DNA of 64,000 nucleotides from Telluribacter roseus (GTDB lineage: Bacteria; Bacteroidota; Bacteroidia; Cytophagales; Spirosomataceae): contig NZ_JAFEUV020000013.1 in the NCBI RefSeq assembly GCF_017355915.2, forward strand, positions 1-64,000. Reading direction: 5' to 3'. Numbering within the stretch: the stretch's first letter is position 1; each line of letters opens with the position of its first letter. Below are positions 27,177-36,458 of the stretch, one piece after another. Below the pieces are notes generated by a model, which worked only from the letters and a program-made list of their open reading frames with translations, did no database searches and was not told where the DNA came from. Both the position numbers and the translations under genes were made by a program.

Positions 27177-28255
27177 CGGGGCAGGGTCTTGAATAGCACC
27201 ACCCCAATGATGGAAAATACAATGTTAGGCAGCCACACGGCAAACAGGGTATTGATATTACCGGCTTCGGCTACCCCTTTGGACAAGAGGAAGAACAGGA
27301 TATAGATAAAAGCCAGCAGGAAGCCCATTGCAATCTGCCAGCCCACCCCGCGACGACTTTTACGCGCCGATACAATCACACCGATAGCAGTCAGGATCAG
27401 GATGGCGAAGGGTTGCGTAAAGCGGGTGTACTTCTCGATCAGGTATACTTCCACGCCATCGGCTCCCCGGCTCTGCAGCAGCTCGATGTAGTTATTGAGT
27501 TCCGGCAGGGTGAAGGTCTCGAAGAGGTTGTAGTTACTCTCAAAGTCCTTCGGGCTCAGGTTGATCGTAGTGTCTACCTCCGTGCCAAAGGTCAGGTTTT
27601 CCTGCAGGCTATCGAGCGTCCGTACCCGGTAGTCATGGATCGTCCACTTCTTTTTCTCGGGCTTCCATTCGATGCGGTCAGCCGACAGCTTCTGTACCAG
27701 CTTATTATCCCTGATGGTTTCCAGCGTAAATTTATTGCCCGTTTTGGTGGCTACGTTGTAGCTTTCGAGGTAGGCGTATACTTCGGGGGCGATCTTGATG
27801 TGTACATTACGCCCATCGTAGAAAAACTCATCCTTGACGTACTGCTGCTCAAACGCATTACGCACCTTGTTGGCTTTGGGAAGTACCCATCCCACCAGGT
27901 AGAAAGTCAGGAGCCCCAGCACCGTAGCCCCCATAAAGTACGGCAGCAGCAATCGGCCGAAGCTGATACCGGTACTCAGCATGGCGACGATTTCGGTGCG
28001 GGCGGCGATGCGGGAAGTAAAGAATACCGTCGCTATGAACACCATCAACGGACTGATGTAGTTGGCCCAGTAAGGGATCAGGTTGAGGTAGTAGTCAAAT
28101 ATGATAGCTCGCGCGGGAGCCTGCTTGTTGATGAAGTTATCTATCTTCTCGGTGTAGTCGATCACACAGATAATCAGCACGATCACCATTGCCACAAACA
28201 CGTACGTCAGCAGGAAGTTCTTAAGCAGATAGCGATCCAGTATTTTCAGTTTCAT
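27173..28255 (-). CDS. LptF/LptG family permease
   Basis: A 360-residue protein with the LptF/G layout: three N-terminal membrane helices (about 15-130), a periplasmic beta-jellyroll (about 135-265; DEFFYDGRNVHIKI, then DRIEWKPEKKKWTIHDYRV), and three C-terminal helices (about 280-355). It is the membrane subunit of the LPS exporter, working with LptB and LptC. The start motif LKILDRYLLKNFLLTYVFV fits LptG in Bacteroidota. It is 17 bp downstream of the DtxR gene and coupled to the EamA gene, so envelope and metal-regulator genes may share a transcript. Confidence 0.92.
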   Translation of the reverse strand: MKLKILDRYLLKNFLLTYVFVAMVIVLIICVIDYTEKIDNFINKQAPARAIIFDYYLNLIPYWANYISPLMVFIATVFFTSRIAARTEIVAMLSTGISFGRLLLPYFMGATVLGLLTFYLVGWVLPKANKVRNAFEQQYVKDEFFYDGRNVHIKIAPEVYAYLESYNVATKTGNKFTLETIRDNKLVQKLSADRIEWKPEKKKWTIHDYRVRTLDSLQENLTFGTEVDTTINLSPKDFESNYNLFETFTLPELNNYIELLQSRGADGVEVYLIEKYTRFTQPFAILILTAIGVIVSARKSRRGVGWQIAMGFLLAFIYILFFLLSKGVAEAGNINTLFAVWLPNIVFSIIGVVLFKTLPR

Positions 28256-28272
28256 AGGGGCGGATACAGTCC

Positions 28273-28935
28273 TTACAGACGTTGTACAAGTACATTCCTG
28301 GACACTTCTTGACTTATAAACAAAGTGCGCTGGCTGTTGATCTGGATTTGGGCTGATTTATCAAATTCGTTTACTTCTTTTATTTCTATCTCACAACCCA
28401 GGGTAAGTCCGGAGCGGTCGAGGTGCTGCAGAAAAGCCGGTGTATGCTCCAGTACCCCCATCATCAGGGCTCTGTGACCCAGCGGAATGTCCGACAGTTT
28501 CAGGTAATCAGGTGCAGGCATATTGCCTTTGGCATCGGGGATCGGATCGCCGTGCGGGTCAAACTGCGGATGGTCCAGGTAGGCATCCAGGCGTTCGACC
28601 AGCCGATCCGACGGGATGTGCTCCAGCTCTTCGGCTATATCGTGTACCTCATCCCAGCCAAAGCCCAGTTTCTCCACCAGAAAAACCTCCCACAACCGGT
28701 GCTTACGTATCACCTTCAGAGCTACCTTCTGGCCTTCCTCCGTGAGGCGCACCCCCTGGTACTTCTTATAGTGAATCAGCCCCTTTTCGGCCAGTTTGCG
28801 AAGCATATCCGTAACCGAAGCCGCCCGGGTAGCTGTACTTTCAGCCAGTGCATTGGTACTGACTTCCAGATCGTCCCGACCCGACAGGTTATGGATAATT
28901 TTCAGATAATTTTCTTCCGTGAATGAATTCTGCAT
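28273..28935 (-). CDS. mntR: DtxR/MntR family metal-dependent repressor
   Basis: A 220-residue regulator: N-terminal winged helix (about 1-65; FTEENYLKIIHNLS, then VTDMLRKLAEKGLIHYKKYQGVRLTEEG), a dimerisation/metal domain (about 66-140; KHRLWEVFLVEKLGFGWDEVHDIAEELEH, giving His/Glu/Cys-site ligands), and a C-terminal FeoA/SH3-like domain (about 145-220). The start is ATG 28935 (MQNSFTEENY). It is divergent from an Nramp transporter with a palindromic candidate operator between, so it likely represses Mn or Fe uptake when the metal is plentiful. Mn versus Fe preference is not decided by sequence. Confidence 0.92.
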   Translation of the reverse strand: MQNSFTEENYLKIIHNLSGRDDLEVSTNALAESTATRAASVTDMLRKLAEKGLIHYKKYQGVRLTEEGQKVALKVIRKHRLWEVFLVEKLGFGWDEVHDIAEELEHIPSDRLVERLDAYLDHPQFDPHGDPIPDAKGNMPAPDYLKLSDIPLGHRALMMGVLEHTPAFLQHLDRSGLTLGCEIEIKEVNEFDKSAQIQINSQRTLFISQEVSRNVLVQRL

Positions 28936-29013
28936 TTTGGCCGACTCTGGTTGCAAGGCATTTCTTACTCCTAATAACGCAAAAGTACGATTTACTTATT
29001 ATAATTAAAAAAA

Positions 29014-29029
29014 TTTAGGGCTGTCTAAA
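29014..29029. promoter_or_regulatory. Candidate MntR/DtxR operator
   Basis: A 16-bp near-palindrome, TTTAGGGCTGTCTAAA (TTTAG and CTAAA arms), midway between the mntR-like start (28935) and the mntH start (29109). It lies 20 bp upstream of the mntH -7 box, in the place of the -33 element. DtxR-type operators are often TTTAG/CTAAA-like dyads. Confidence 0.6.
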
Positions 29030-29049
29030 AATGTATTTAAACTTATTTT

Positions 29050-29057
29050 TATATTTG
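29050..29057 (+). promoter_or_regulatory. Candidate -7 promoter element of mntH
   Basis: TATATTTG matches the Bacteroidota -7 consensus TAnnTTTG. It is 52 bp before the mntH ATG. The -33 element is unclear, and this region overlaps the candidate operator. Confidence 0.55.
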
Positions 29058-29108
29058 CTTTGACTTAGTAGAAACTTATTTTAAGACAATTAGTTAAAGC
29101 TACTGACT

Positions 29109-30473
29109 ATGGATAATGGCTTACTCTCACATATGCCCCTAATGAACGAAGAACGGCCCTCGACCCCGGGGGCAACCCGGAAGGGGCTTCCTTCGCTGCC
29201 TGAAGTACATGCATCCATCGAGGTACCGGAAGGAGTTGGTTTTTGGAAAAAAATGAGGGCTTTCATAGGCCCTGGATTGATGGTAGCGGTCGGGTATATG
29301 GACCCCGGCAACTGGGCTACCGATATAGAGGGAGGCTCGCGGTTTGGTTATACGTTACTGTCAGTGATCCTGATCTCGAACCTGTTTGCAATGTTGCTGC
29401 AGCACCTGTCATTAAAGCTGGGTATCGCCACCGGGCGTGACCTGGCCCAGGCCTGCCGCGACTACTACTCACGCCCGGTAGCTTTCGGGCTGTGGGTACT
29501 GTGCGAGATAGCTATAGCGGCTACTGACCTGGCCGAGGTGATCGGCTCGGCCATCGCGCTGAACCTGCTCTTTGGCCTGCCTCTGCCCGTAGGTGTAGTC
29601 CTGACCGGACTGGACGTGCTGCTGATCCTGTATTTTCAGCATAAGGGATTCAGGGTACTGGAGAGCATCGTAGGTGGGCTCATTGGTATCATCCTGGTGA
29701 GCTTCGTGTACGAGTTGATCGTTTCGCAACCTTCGGTGTCCGGTATTCTGGGCGGACTGGTACCCCAGTCGCAGATCGTGACCGATCCGTCGATGCTGTA
29801 CATCGCTATAGGTATTCTGGGAGCTACCGTGATGCCCCACAACCTGTACCTGCACTCAAGTATCATCCAGACCCGCGCCTATAAGCAGGACCATGCCAGC
29901 AAAAAGAGCGCGATCAGGTTTGCCACCATCGACTCCACCGTTTCGCTGGCGCTGGCCTTTATTATCAATGCGTCTATCCTGATTCTGGCGGCGTCGGCTT
30001 TTCATGGTAAGGGGCACTTTGGTGTAGCGGATATTACCGATGCCTACCACCTGCTCGATCCCCTGCTGGGTGTAAAGCTGGCTAGCATATTCTTTGCGGT
30101 GGCTCTGCTGGCATCGGGTCAGAACTCTACCCTGACGGGTACTCTGGCCGGGCAGATCGTGATGGAGGGCTTCCTGAACCTACGCCTCAGGCCCTGGTTG
30201 CGCCGGCTGATTACGCGCCTTATAGCCATAGTGCCGGCCCTGATTGTAGCCATCCTGTACGGTGAGAAAGGTACTACGGAGCTGCTGGTACTGAGCCAGG
30301 TGATCCTGTCACTGCAGCTGAGCTTTGCGGTGGTGCCGCTGGTGATGTTTACCAGCAACAAGAGCCTGATGGGACGCTTTGCCAACAGCCGTGGACTTAC
30401 CGTTCTGAGCTGGGTAATTGCCCTGATCATCATGGTACTGAACGGATATCTGCTGCTGAATACCCTGTTATAG
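29109..30473 (+). CDS. mntH: Nramp family Mn/Fe divalent metal transporter
   Basis: A 454-residue membrane protein with eleven predicted helices. Nramp metal-site motifs are intact: DPGNWATDIEGGSRFGY in helix 1 (Asp, Asn) and MPHNLYLHSS in helix 6 (Met, His). A hydrophilic N-terminal extension of about 50 residues precedes helix 1. It imports Mn2+ or Fe2+ with protons. A DtxR/MntR repressor is encoded divergently, with a palindromic site between, so metal-dependent repression is expected. Downstream is kup, 96 bp away, with probably its own promoter. Confidence 0.95.
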   Translation: MDNGLLSHMPLMNEERPSTPGATRKGLPSLPEVHASIEVPEGVGFWKKMRAFIGPGLMVAVGYMDPGNWATDIEGGSRFGYTLLSVILISNLFAMLLQHLSLKLGIATGRDLAQACRDYYSRPVAFGLWVLCEIAIAATDLAEVIGSAIALNLLFGLPLPVGVVLTGLDVLLILYFQHKGFRVLESIVGGLIGIILVSFVYELIVSQPSVSGILGGLVPQSQIVTDPSMLYIAIGILGATVMPHNLYLHSSIIQTRAYKQDHASKKSAIRFATIDSTVSLALAFIINASILILAASAFHGKGHFGVADITDAYHLLDPLLGVKLASIFFAVALLASGQNSTLTGTLAGQIVMEGFLNLRLRPWLRRLITRLIAIVPALIVAILYGEKGTTELLVLSQVILSLQLSFAVVPLVMFTSNKSLMGRFANSRGLTVLSWVIALIIMVLNGYLLLNTLL

Positions 30474-30569
30474 TACCTTCCTGCGTGTATCAGTAAAATT
30501 AAAGCGCTAAGAGTAAAATCTTTGCAAGGGGTTTCATAACTTTCGCCGCTTTTTTAGGGAGAATATAAA

Positions 30570-32510
30570 ATGGATACCCACAAACATACTGACAGAATTT
30601 CATTAGCGGGGTCATTAGTTGCATTAGGTATTATCTATGGTGATATCGGGACCTCTCCCCTTTATGTAATGCAGGCTATTATTGGTGAGTCAGGTATCAC
30701 TGACGAGATTGTATACGGAGCTTTGTCGTGTATAATCTGGACACTTACCCTTCAGACTACTATTAAGTACGTGATCCTGATACTCAGGGCCGATAACCGT
30801 GGTGAGGGTGGTATATTTGCCCTTTTTGCTCTGGTTCGGCGACACGCCAAGTGGCTTACCGTACCGGCCATAATCGGGGGTAGTACTTTATTAGCCGATG
30901 GTGTTATTACGCCTCCTATTTCGGTATCATCAGCTATTGAGGGACTTGAGATACTCTATCCGACTATCGAGACCATACCCATTGTAATTGGTATCATTAC
31001 GCTGCTGTTTCTGGTTCAGGCTTTTGGTACTCAGATGGTTGGCAGGGCTTTTGGCCCCATTATGATTGTCTGGTTTTCGATGCTGGCCGTCTTAGGTACC
31101 AGCCAGATCATCAGTCATCCGGAAGTACTTAAGTCTTTTAACCCGTACTACGCCTACTTATTACTGGCTGAGCATCCCGGCGGATTGTGGCTATTGGGTT
31201 CAGTATTTCTGTGTACTACGGGAGCCGAGGCCTTGTATTCCGATATGGGGCACTGCGGCAGGGGCAATATCCGGGCTACCTGGCTGTTCGTTAAGATTGC
31301 GCTATTGCTCAACTATCTGGGACAGGGGGCGTGGCTCATAACACATGCAGGAGAATTTCTGCACGGTCGCAAGCCTTTCTACGAAATTATGCCCAGCTGG
31401 TGGCTACTGCCGGGTATTGTCATTGCTACCTCAGCGGCTATTATTGCCAGCCAGGCCATGCTTACCGGCTCGTTTACACTTATATCAGAAGCCATCCGGC
31501 TTAACTTCTGGCCCAAGGTTCGACTGGTATATCCTACCAATGAGAAGGGCCAGCTATACGTGCCCAGTATCAACTGGCTGATCTGGGCCGGCTGTGTAGG
31601 CGTGGTGCTTTACTTCAAGGAGTCGGCCAATATGGAGGCGGCCTACGGACTGGCTGTTAATATGACCATGATCATGACCACCTTCCTGATGACCTACTAC
31701 CTGTACGTACATCGGGTAAATATGTGGTGGGTAATCGGGTTTCTGGTCCTTTACTTGTCGATTGAGCTGTCATTCCTGGGGGCCAACCTGCTTAAGTTTA
31801 TGCATGGTGGTTGGGTATCGTTGCTGGTAGCCAGCCTTGTTGCCATCATCATGACCGTCTGGCTCAGGGCCTTTTACATTAAGCTACGACTTACCGAATA
31901 CGTCAAGTTGGACGACTACTTGCCGGCGCTGCGTGAGCTGAGCAACGATATCAGCATTCCGAAGTATACGACGCACCTGGTATTCATGTCCAATGCATCA
32001 CGGGTGTCGGAGATCGAAAGTAAGATTATCTACTCCATCTTTCAGAAACGTCCCAAACGGGCGGATATCTACTGGTTTGTCCACGTAGAGACCACCGACG
32101 ATCCCTATACCATGGAGTATAAGGTAAATGTGATCGCCGAAGATGACGTGATCAAGGTAACCTTCCGGTTAGGTTTCCGGGTGGAGCAGCGCATCAACAT
32201 GTTCTTCCGCCGGGTAATCGAAGATATGGTGAAGAACAAAGAGGTGGACATCACCAGCCGCTACGAGTCGCTCAACCGGCACAACATTACGGGTGATTTC
32301 CGATTTGTAGTACTCGAGCGCTTCCTCTCCGTGGAGAACGACCTGCCTTTCTTCGAGCGGCTGGTTATGAAGGCCTACTTCGGCATCAAGAGCATCACTA
32401 CTTCTGAGGATAAGTGGTTTGGGCTGGAAAGTAGCTCCGTAAAAGTAGAAAAGGTACCGTTGGTGATTCGTCCGATCGAGAACGTCAAGTTAAAGCGGGT
32501 ATATAGCTAA
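30570..32510 (+). CDS. kup: Kup/HAK potassium uptake protein
   Basis: A 646-residue K+/H+ symporter. The N-terminal 12-helix region (about 10-430) begins with the family signature ALGIIYGDIGTSPLYVMQ and has LRADNRGEGGIFALFAL, then TTGAEALYSDMGHCGRGNIR. The C-terminal part (about 450-646) is a cytoplasmic domain, including VFMSNASRVSEIESKIIYSI. Length and order match bacterial Kup. Single gene, followed by a terminator. No c-di-AMP-type riboswitch was seen upstream. Confidence 0.96.
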   Translation: MDTHKHTDRISLAGSLVALGIIYGDIGTSPLYVMQAIIGESGITDEIVYGALSCIIWTLTLQTTIKYVILILRADNRGEGGIFALFALVRRHAKWLTVPAIIGGSTLLADGVITPPISVSSAIEGLEILYPTIETIPIVIGIITLLFLVQAFGTQMVGRAFGPIMIVWFSMLAVLGTSQIISHPEVLKSFNPYYAYLLLAEHPGGLWLLGSVFLCTTGAEALYSDMGHCGRGNIRATWLFVKIALLLNYLGQGAWLITHAGEFLHGRKPFYEIMPSWWLLPGIVIATSAAIIASQAMLTGSFTLISEAIRLNFWPKVRLVYPTNEKGQLYVPSINWLIWAGCVGVVLYFKESANMEAAYGLAVNMTMIMTTFLMTYYLYVHRVNMWWVIGFLVLYLSIELSFLGANLLKFMHGGWVSLLVASLVAIIMTVWLRAFYIKLRLTEYVKLDDYLPALRELSNDISIPKYTTHLVFMSNASRVSEIESKIIYSIFQKRPKRADIYWFVHVETTDDPYTMEYKVNVIAEDDVIKVTFRLGFRVEQRINMFFRRVIEDMVKNKEVDITSRYESLNRHNITGDFRFVVLERFLSVENDLPFFERLVMKAYFGIKSITTSEDKWFGLESSSVKVEKVPLVIRPIENVKLKRVYS

Positions 32511-32536
32511 TCATTTGCTCTGTCATAGCCTTACAG

Positions 32537-32569
32537 GCCATCGGTTCGAAAGAGCCGGTGGCTTTTTTT
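32537..32569 (+). terminator. Terminator after kup
   Basis: An 8-bp stem with one G-T pair (GCCATCGG with CCGGTGGC), 10-nt loop, and seven T at 32563-32569. Confidence 0.9.
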
Positions 32570-32652
32570 ATGGCTAATTTCATAACTCTGGCTCCCCTTC
32601 GGTGGTAGTAGACATATTGTTTCACTTCTATAAAGTCAAGCAGAAGAATGTA

Positions 32653-33393
32653 ATGGCAGCTGAAACCTATGAACATGATTCCTATCTGTCTGATTGGATA
32701 GCTAAGTACCTGCCTCTGGTGCTATCAGTATGTATACTAGGCGGAGGGGTACTCTGCTATTTTATTATTCCAGACTTTCAGCGGTTTTGCCGGGAGGCCT
32801 GGCAGGTACTGACCAGTAGTGATGAAGGCCGCATCGCCCGGTGGATCGCCCGGTTTGGCTTTTGGGGGCCCATGCTGCTGCTGGTTCTGTTCATTGTCCA
32901 GATGCTGGCCTTTGTACTGCCGTCCTGGCTGCTGATACTGGTATGTACCATTGCCTACGGTCCCTGGTGGGGGAGCGGTCTGGCCCTGCTCGGCATCCTG
33001 TTTGCTTCTCTGGTTGCCTATTTTATTGGAAAGGGACTAAGCGAGCACACCCTGCTGGCCCTGCTCGGCGAGAAGTCAGAACACAAAATGCGATCCTACC
33101 TCGAGAACTACGGACTGGGTACTGTCATCGTGTTCAGGCTGGTCCCTTTTCTTTCCAACGATACCATCAGCTTCGTAGCCGGACTTACCCGTATGAACTT
33201 CTGGCGGTTTATGATGGGGACAGCCATTGGCATCAGCCCACTGATCATGCTGCTGGCGTATCTGGGAGAAGACATGCAGCGGCTGAAGCAAGGACTGATC
33301 TGGGCGAGTGTAGTCTGCATCGTGGGGTTCTTTGGGTATGTGTGGTGGGATAAAACCCGGGGGCCGGAGGCCCGCAGTAAGGCGCAGGAGTAA
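32653..33393 (+). CDS. TVP38/TMEM64 (DedA-superfamily) membrane protein
   Basis: A 246-residue membrane protein with five or six helices and a central VTT/SNARE-associated domain (about 80-205). Visible motifs: FVLPSWLLILVCTIAYGPWWGSGLALLG and VIVFRLVPFLSNDTISFVAGLTRM, typical of this family (the F-R-x-x-P pattern). Family members are linked to membrane lipid scrambling or polyprenyl-phosphate recycling, but the role here is unknown. I choose the ATG at 32653; the longer frame from 32602 begins within the leader. Confidence 0.88.
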   Translation: MAAETYEHDSYLSDWIAKYLPLVLSVCILGGGVLCYFIIPDFQRFCREAWQVLTSSDEGRIARWIARFGFWGPMLLLVLFIVQMLAFVLPSWLLILVCTIAYGPWWGSGLALLGILFASLVAYFIGKGLSEHTLLALLGEKSEHKMRSYLENYGLGTVIVFRLVPFLSNDTISFVAGLTRMNFWRFMMGTAIGISPLIMLLAYLGEDMQRLKQGLIWASVVCIVGFFGYVWWDKTRGPEARSKAQE

Positions 33394-33486
33394 GTACCGG
33401 GGAGGCACCGGGTATAGTAGAAGCCCCTGATCGTCCACTTTATCATGTAGCTAAATTATTCTATCACATACAAAACCAAACTAGAC

Positions 33487-34473
33487 ATGAAGTACAGAAG
33501 GCTTGGGAAAACTGAATTTAGAGTGTCCGAAATCAGCCTGGGTACCTGGCAGGTAGGAGGGAAATGGGGAGAGGATTTTAGCCACGAAAGAGCAGATGAG
33601 ATACTGAATACGGCGGTAGACGCCGGCATTAACTTCATAGACACGGCCGATGTGTACGGAGGGGGCGAGAGCGAAAAGGCGGTGGGCAGGCTGGTACGTA
33701 ACCGCTCGGAGCAGATCTACGTCGCTACCAAGTGCGGCCGGCAACTGAGTCCCCACGTCAATGACTCGTACAAGCCCGATGCACTAAGAAAGTTTGTGGA
33801 AAGCAGCCTCAAGAATATGAACCTGGAGCGGCTGGATCTGATCCAGCTCCACTGTCCACCCACGGAGGTGTACTACCGCCCTGAGATATTCGAAATGTTT
33901 GACCGCCTCAGAGACGAAGGAAAGATCGACCACATGGGCGTTAGTGTCGAGAAGGTAGAAGAGGCGCTGAAGGCCATCGAGTACCCCAACGTCTCGACAG
34001 TACAGATTATATTCAATATGTTTCGTCAGCGGCCCGCGGAGCTATTCTTCGGAGAGGCCAGCCGCCGGGATGTAGGCATTATAGTGCGGGTACCTCTGGC
34101 CAGTGGCTTGCTGACGGGGAAGTTTGATGAGCAGTCGACCTTCGACAAAGGGGACCACCGTAACTTCAACCGCAACGGCGACGCCTTTGATAAGGGTGAG
34201 ACATTCTCCGGTATAGATTATCAGACGGGCGTAGAGGCCGTACGCGAACTGAAAGAGGTATTTCCGGCCTACGAGAACCTGGCTCCGGTGGCGCTCCGGT
34301 GGATTCTGGATTTCAACGAAGTCAGCTGCATTATACCGGGCGCTTCGCGTCCGGCTCAGGTAATTTCCAACCTTCATGCGAAGGAGATACCGATGTTATC
34401 GTCGGCCCAGCTGACGGCCGTGCAGGATATCTACGAACGCCGCATCCGAAACCAGGTACATCACCTCTGGTAG
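33487..34473 (+). CDS. Aldo/keto reductase
   Basis: A 328-residue NADPH-dependent (beta/alpha)8 aldo/keto reductase. The catalytic tetrad can be placed: Asp/Tyr in FIDTADVYGGGESEKAVG, Lys in YVATKCGR, His in LIQLHCPP. Near the C terminus CIIPGASRPAQVISNL forms the NADP-phosphate loop. It is similar to the YajO/AKR11-13 class. Substrate unknown. Not closely related to the second AKR at 34547, with which it is convergent; a perfect terminator lies between them. Confidence 0.92.
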   Translation: MKYRRLGKTEFRVSEISLGTWQVGGKWGEDFSHERADEILNTAVDAGINFIDTADVYGGGESEKAVGRLVRNRSEQIYVATKCGRQLSPHVNDSYKPDALRKFVESSLKNMNLERLDLIQLHCPPTEVYYRPEIFEMFDRLRDEGKIDHMGVSVEKVEEALKAIEYPNVSTVQIIFNMFRQRPAELFFGEASRRDVGIIVRVPLASGLLTGKFDEQSTFDKGDHRNFNRNGDAFDKGETFSGIDYQTGVEAVRELKEVFPAYENLAPVALRWILDFNEVSCIIPGASRPAQVISNLHAKEIPMLSSAQLTAVQDIYERRIRNQVHHLW

Positions 34474-34502
34474 TACTTTTCTATTTCACAAGCATACTTG
34501 CG

Positions 34503-34536
34503 TGGGGAGGCTGTTGTAACAGCCTCCCCATTGTTT
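34503..34536 (+). terminator. Terminator after aldo/keto reductase
   Basis: A perfect 13-bp stem (34503-34515 with 34518-34530) with a 2-nt centre, followed by TTGTTTT. The T-run is on the plus strand only. Confidence 0.85.
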
Positions 34537-34546
34537 TGATGGCCAA

Positions 34547-35503
34547 CTACTCATCCCACAGCTGAGCGGTAGTAGTATAGTAGGCGCCTTCCCTGGCCCA
34601 GGTGCTGCCGTTGACATACCGGAAGTGACGGTCCAGTTCGGCGATCTGTGCCATATCATCCTCGTCTAGTTCCACGGCGACAGCTTCCAGATTCTGACGC
34701 AGTCGCTCAGGACTCACCGACTTAGGTATTACCGAAGTACCTCTAATGACACCCCAGCTAAGCAGAACCTGAGCAGGAGTGCAGCTGTGCTTTTCGGCAA
34801 TGGAGGCAATGGTAGCATCCTGTAGCAGCACGGGGTCGTCTGATTTGACCAGGTGTACGGGGCGGTCGCTGGAGCCAAGGGGCGAGTAGGCCGTGATATG
34901 TATATTGACGTTCTTACAGTAGTTCAGCAGTACATTCTGCTGCAGGTACGGGTGCATCTCCACCTGGTTCATCTCGGGGTGGATTCGGGCTGTTTCTAGT
35001 AGGTTACTGAGCTTTTCCATGCTGAAGTTAGACACGCCTATATGACGGGCCAGCCCCTGATCCACACACTGCTCCATACCTTCCCAGGTTTCGGAAAGGG
35101 GTACTTCATCCAGACTCAGAAAATCTTCCGCGCTGCTCGGAAATCCCACCCCCTCCCTCAGGGCTACCGGCCAGTGGATAATGTACAGGTCCAGGTAATC
35201 CAGGCTGAGGTCCTGCAGGGTTTTCTGCAGGGCAGGTACTACCTGTTCGCGGCGGTGAGCGTTGTTCCATAGCTTGGAGGTCACCCACAGGTCTTCACGC
35301 TTTACGATGCCTGACTCCATAGCATCTTTGAAAGCCTGGCCTATTTCCGCTTCATTACCATAAATAGCCGCACAATCAATGTGACGATATCCGATCCGCA
35401 GGGCTTCCATCACCGCCCGGTACACTTCGCCTTCCTTGGACTTCCAGGTACCCAGTCCAATAGCTGGCATGGTATCGCCATTCTTGAATTGTAATGTTTT
35501 CAT
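34547..35503 (-). CDS. Aldo/keto reductase, AKR1/AKR2-like
   Basis: A 318-residue aldo/keto reductase of the aldehyde/aldose reductase group. Motifs: MPAIGLGTWKSKEGEV, the Asp-Tyr pair in IDCAAIYGNE, Lys in WVTSKLWN, His in YIIHWPV, and IPKSVSPERLRQN for the cofactor phosphate. Likely reduces aldehydes or sugars with NADPH. Single gene; upstream on the same strand, 100 bp away, is an acetyltransferase. Confidence 0.92.
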   Translation of the reverse strand: MKTLQFKNGDTMPAIGLGTWKSKEGEVYRAVMEALRIGYRHIDCAAIYGNEAEIGQAFKDAMESGIVKREDLWVTSKLWNNAHRREQVVPALQKTLQDLSLDYLDLYIIHWPVALREGVGFPSSAEDFLSLDEVPLSETWEGMEQCVDQGLARHIGVSNFSMEKLSNLLETARIHPEMNQVEMHPYLQQNVLLNYCKNVNIHITAYSPLGSSDRPVHLVKSDDPVLLQDATIASIAEKHSCTPAQVLLSWGVIRGTSVIPKSVSPERLRQNLEAVAVELDEDDMAQIAELDRHFRYVNGSTWAREGAYYTTTAQLWDE

Positions 35504-35603
35504 TAGGAGTAGTGGTTAGAATTAGTTTGTAAGAATGATGAGTTTAAGATGGTCGGGTAAAGCAGAGCCTCTTGCGGGGTCAGTAATACAGCCCTGGTGG
35601 CTA

Positions 35604-36179
35604 CTATCCTGCTCTGTCCAAAGACCGTTTCTTCTGGTAAGAGCGTGCAGATCCGGTACTACCGGGTCGTTTCAGCCGCCACCAGAGCATGCCCTCTACT
35701 TCCTGATACTGCTCAAAGTTGAGCTTCAGCAGGGTGCGCTGGGAGGCCAGATTATCTTGCTCGGTTTCGGCCAGAATACATGCAACTCGTGGCTGGTCAA
35801 ACGCCCACTGGATTACGCCTCTGAGTGCTTCGGTCATGTAGCCCCGGTTTTGGAAAGTATCGTAGGTTCCGTATCCTACTTCTATTTCACCCGCGTCGTT
35901 AGGCTCGCCCTTGAAGCACAAATCGCCTACAATCACGTTTTCTTTTTTGTGTATAATGGTCCAGAGGGTAAAGAAAACCGGAATTCTGAACAGCCCGTCA
36001 ATGGTGGGCAGGAGCATAACTTCCAGGGCTTCGGTCAGAGCCGGTGGTATGGTACGGGGAATGGGCTTTACCCCCAGGTCCTCTTCCAGCGAAAAATCTG
36101 TACGACTGTACATCTTAAGCTGTCGTTGCGTCAGGGGTACTATATAGAATTGTTCAGTTTCTACTAGCGGAGTTGTCAT
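35604..36179 (-). CDS. GNAT family N-acetyltransferase, RimJ/RimL-like
   Basis: A 191-residue acetyltransferase. The acetyl-CoA binding region is QNRGYMTEALRGVIQWAF (with the RGxMTEAL pattern), preceded by strand GEIEVGYGTYD and followed by ACILAETEQDNLASQRTLLKLNF, which is typical of the RimJ/RimL group. The C-terminal 20 residues are basic and look extra. The acceptor is unknown. It stands alone, upstream of the aldo/keto reductase gene. Confidence 0.85.
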   Translation of the reverse strand: MTTPLVETEQFYIVPLTQRQLKMYSRTDFSLEEDLGVKPIPRTIPPALTEALEVMLLPTIDGLFRIPVFFTLWTIIHKKENVIVGDLCFKGEPNDAGEIEVGYGTYDTFQNRGYMTEALRGVIQWAFDQPRVACILAETEQDNLASQRTLLKLNFEQYQEVEGMLWWRLKRPGSTGSARSYQKKRSLDRAG

Positions 36180-36396
36180 AGATTCAATAAGAGGTGTGGG
36201 GGCAAAATTATATATTGTCTGTTTTCAAACTACCCAGGCTGCCCAAAATGAGCCGCATGGGTAGTAGGTTCAGCAGGGTAACTGTCTGAGTGGTTGGCCG
36301 GTCGCTAATCTACTGCCAAAAAGACTATGGATTAACTTAAGCAAAGTATTATAGTTAAAAATGGTGAACGGCATTTTTACAATTTATCTAAAATGA

Positions 36397-36404
36397 TAAC
36401 TTTG
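36397..36404 (+). promoter_or_regulatory. Candidate -7 promoter element of epimerase gene
   Basis: TAACTTTG fits TAnnTTTG and lies 54 bp before the ATG at 36459. No exact -33 TTTG at the right distance. Confidence 0.4.
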
Positions 36405-36458
36405 AGCACCGGAGTTTAGTTATAGGACTCGGACATTCTTTCATTCAACTCAAAATCC

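Noticed and set aside
28957-29108. Mn-responsive yybP-ykoY riboswitch before mntH
   Set aside because: The leader after the promoter is only about 45 nt, too short for it.
32485-32676. 63-codon minus-strand frame over the kup terminator
   Set aside because: It covers a terminator hairpin and has no features of a gene.
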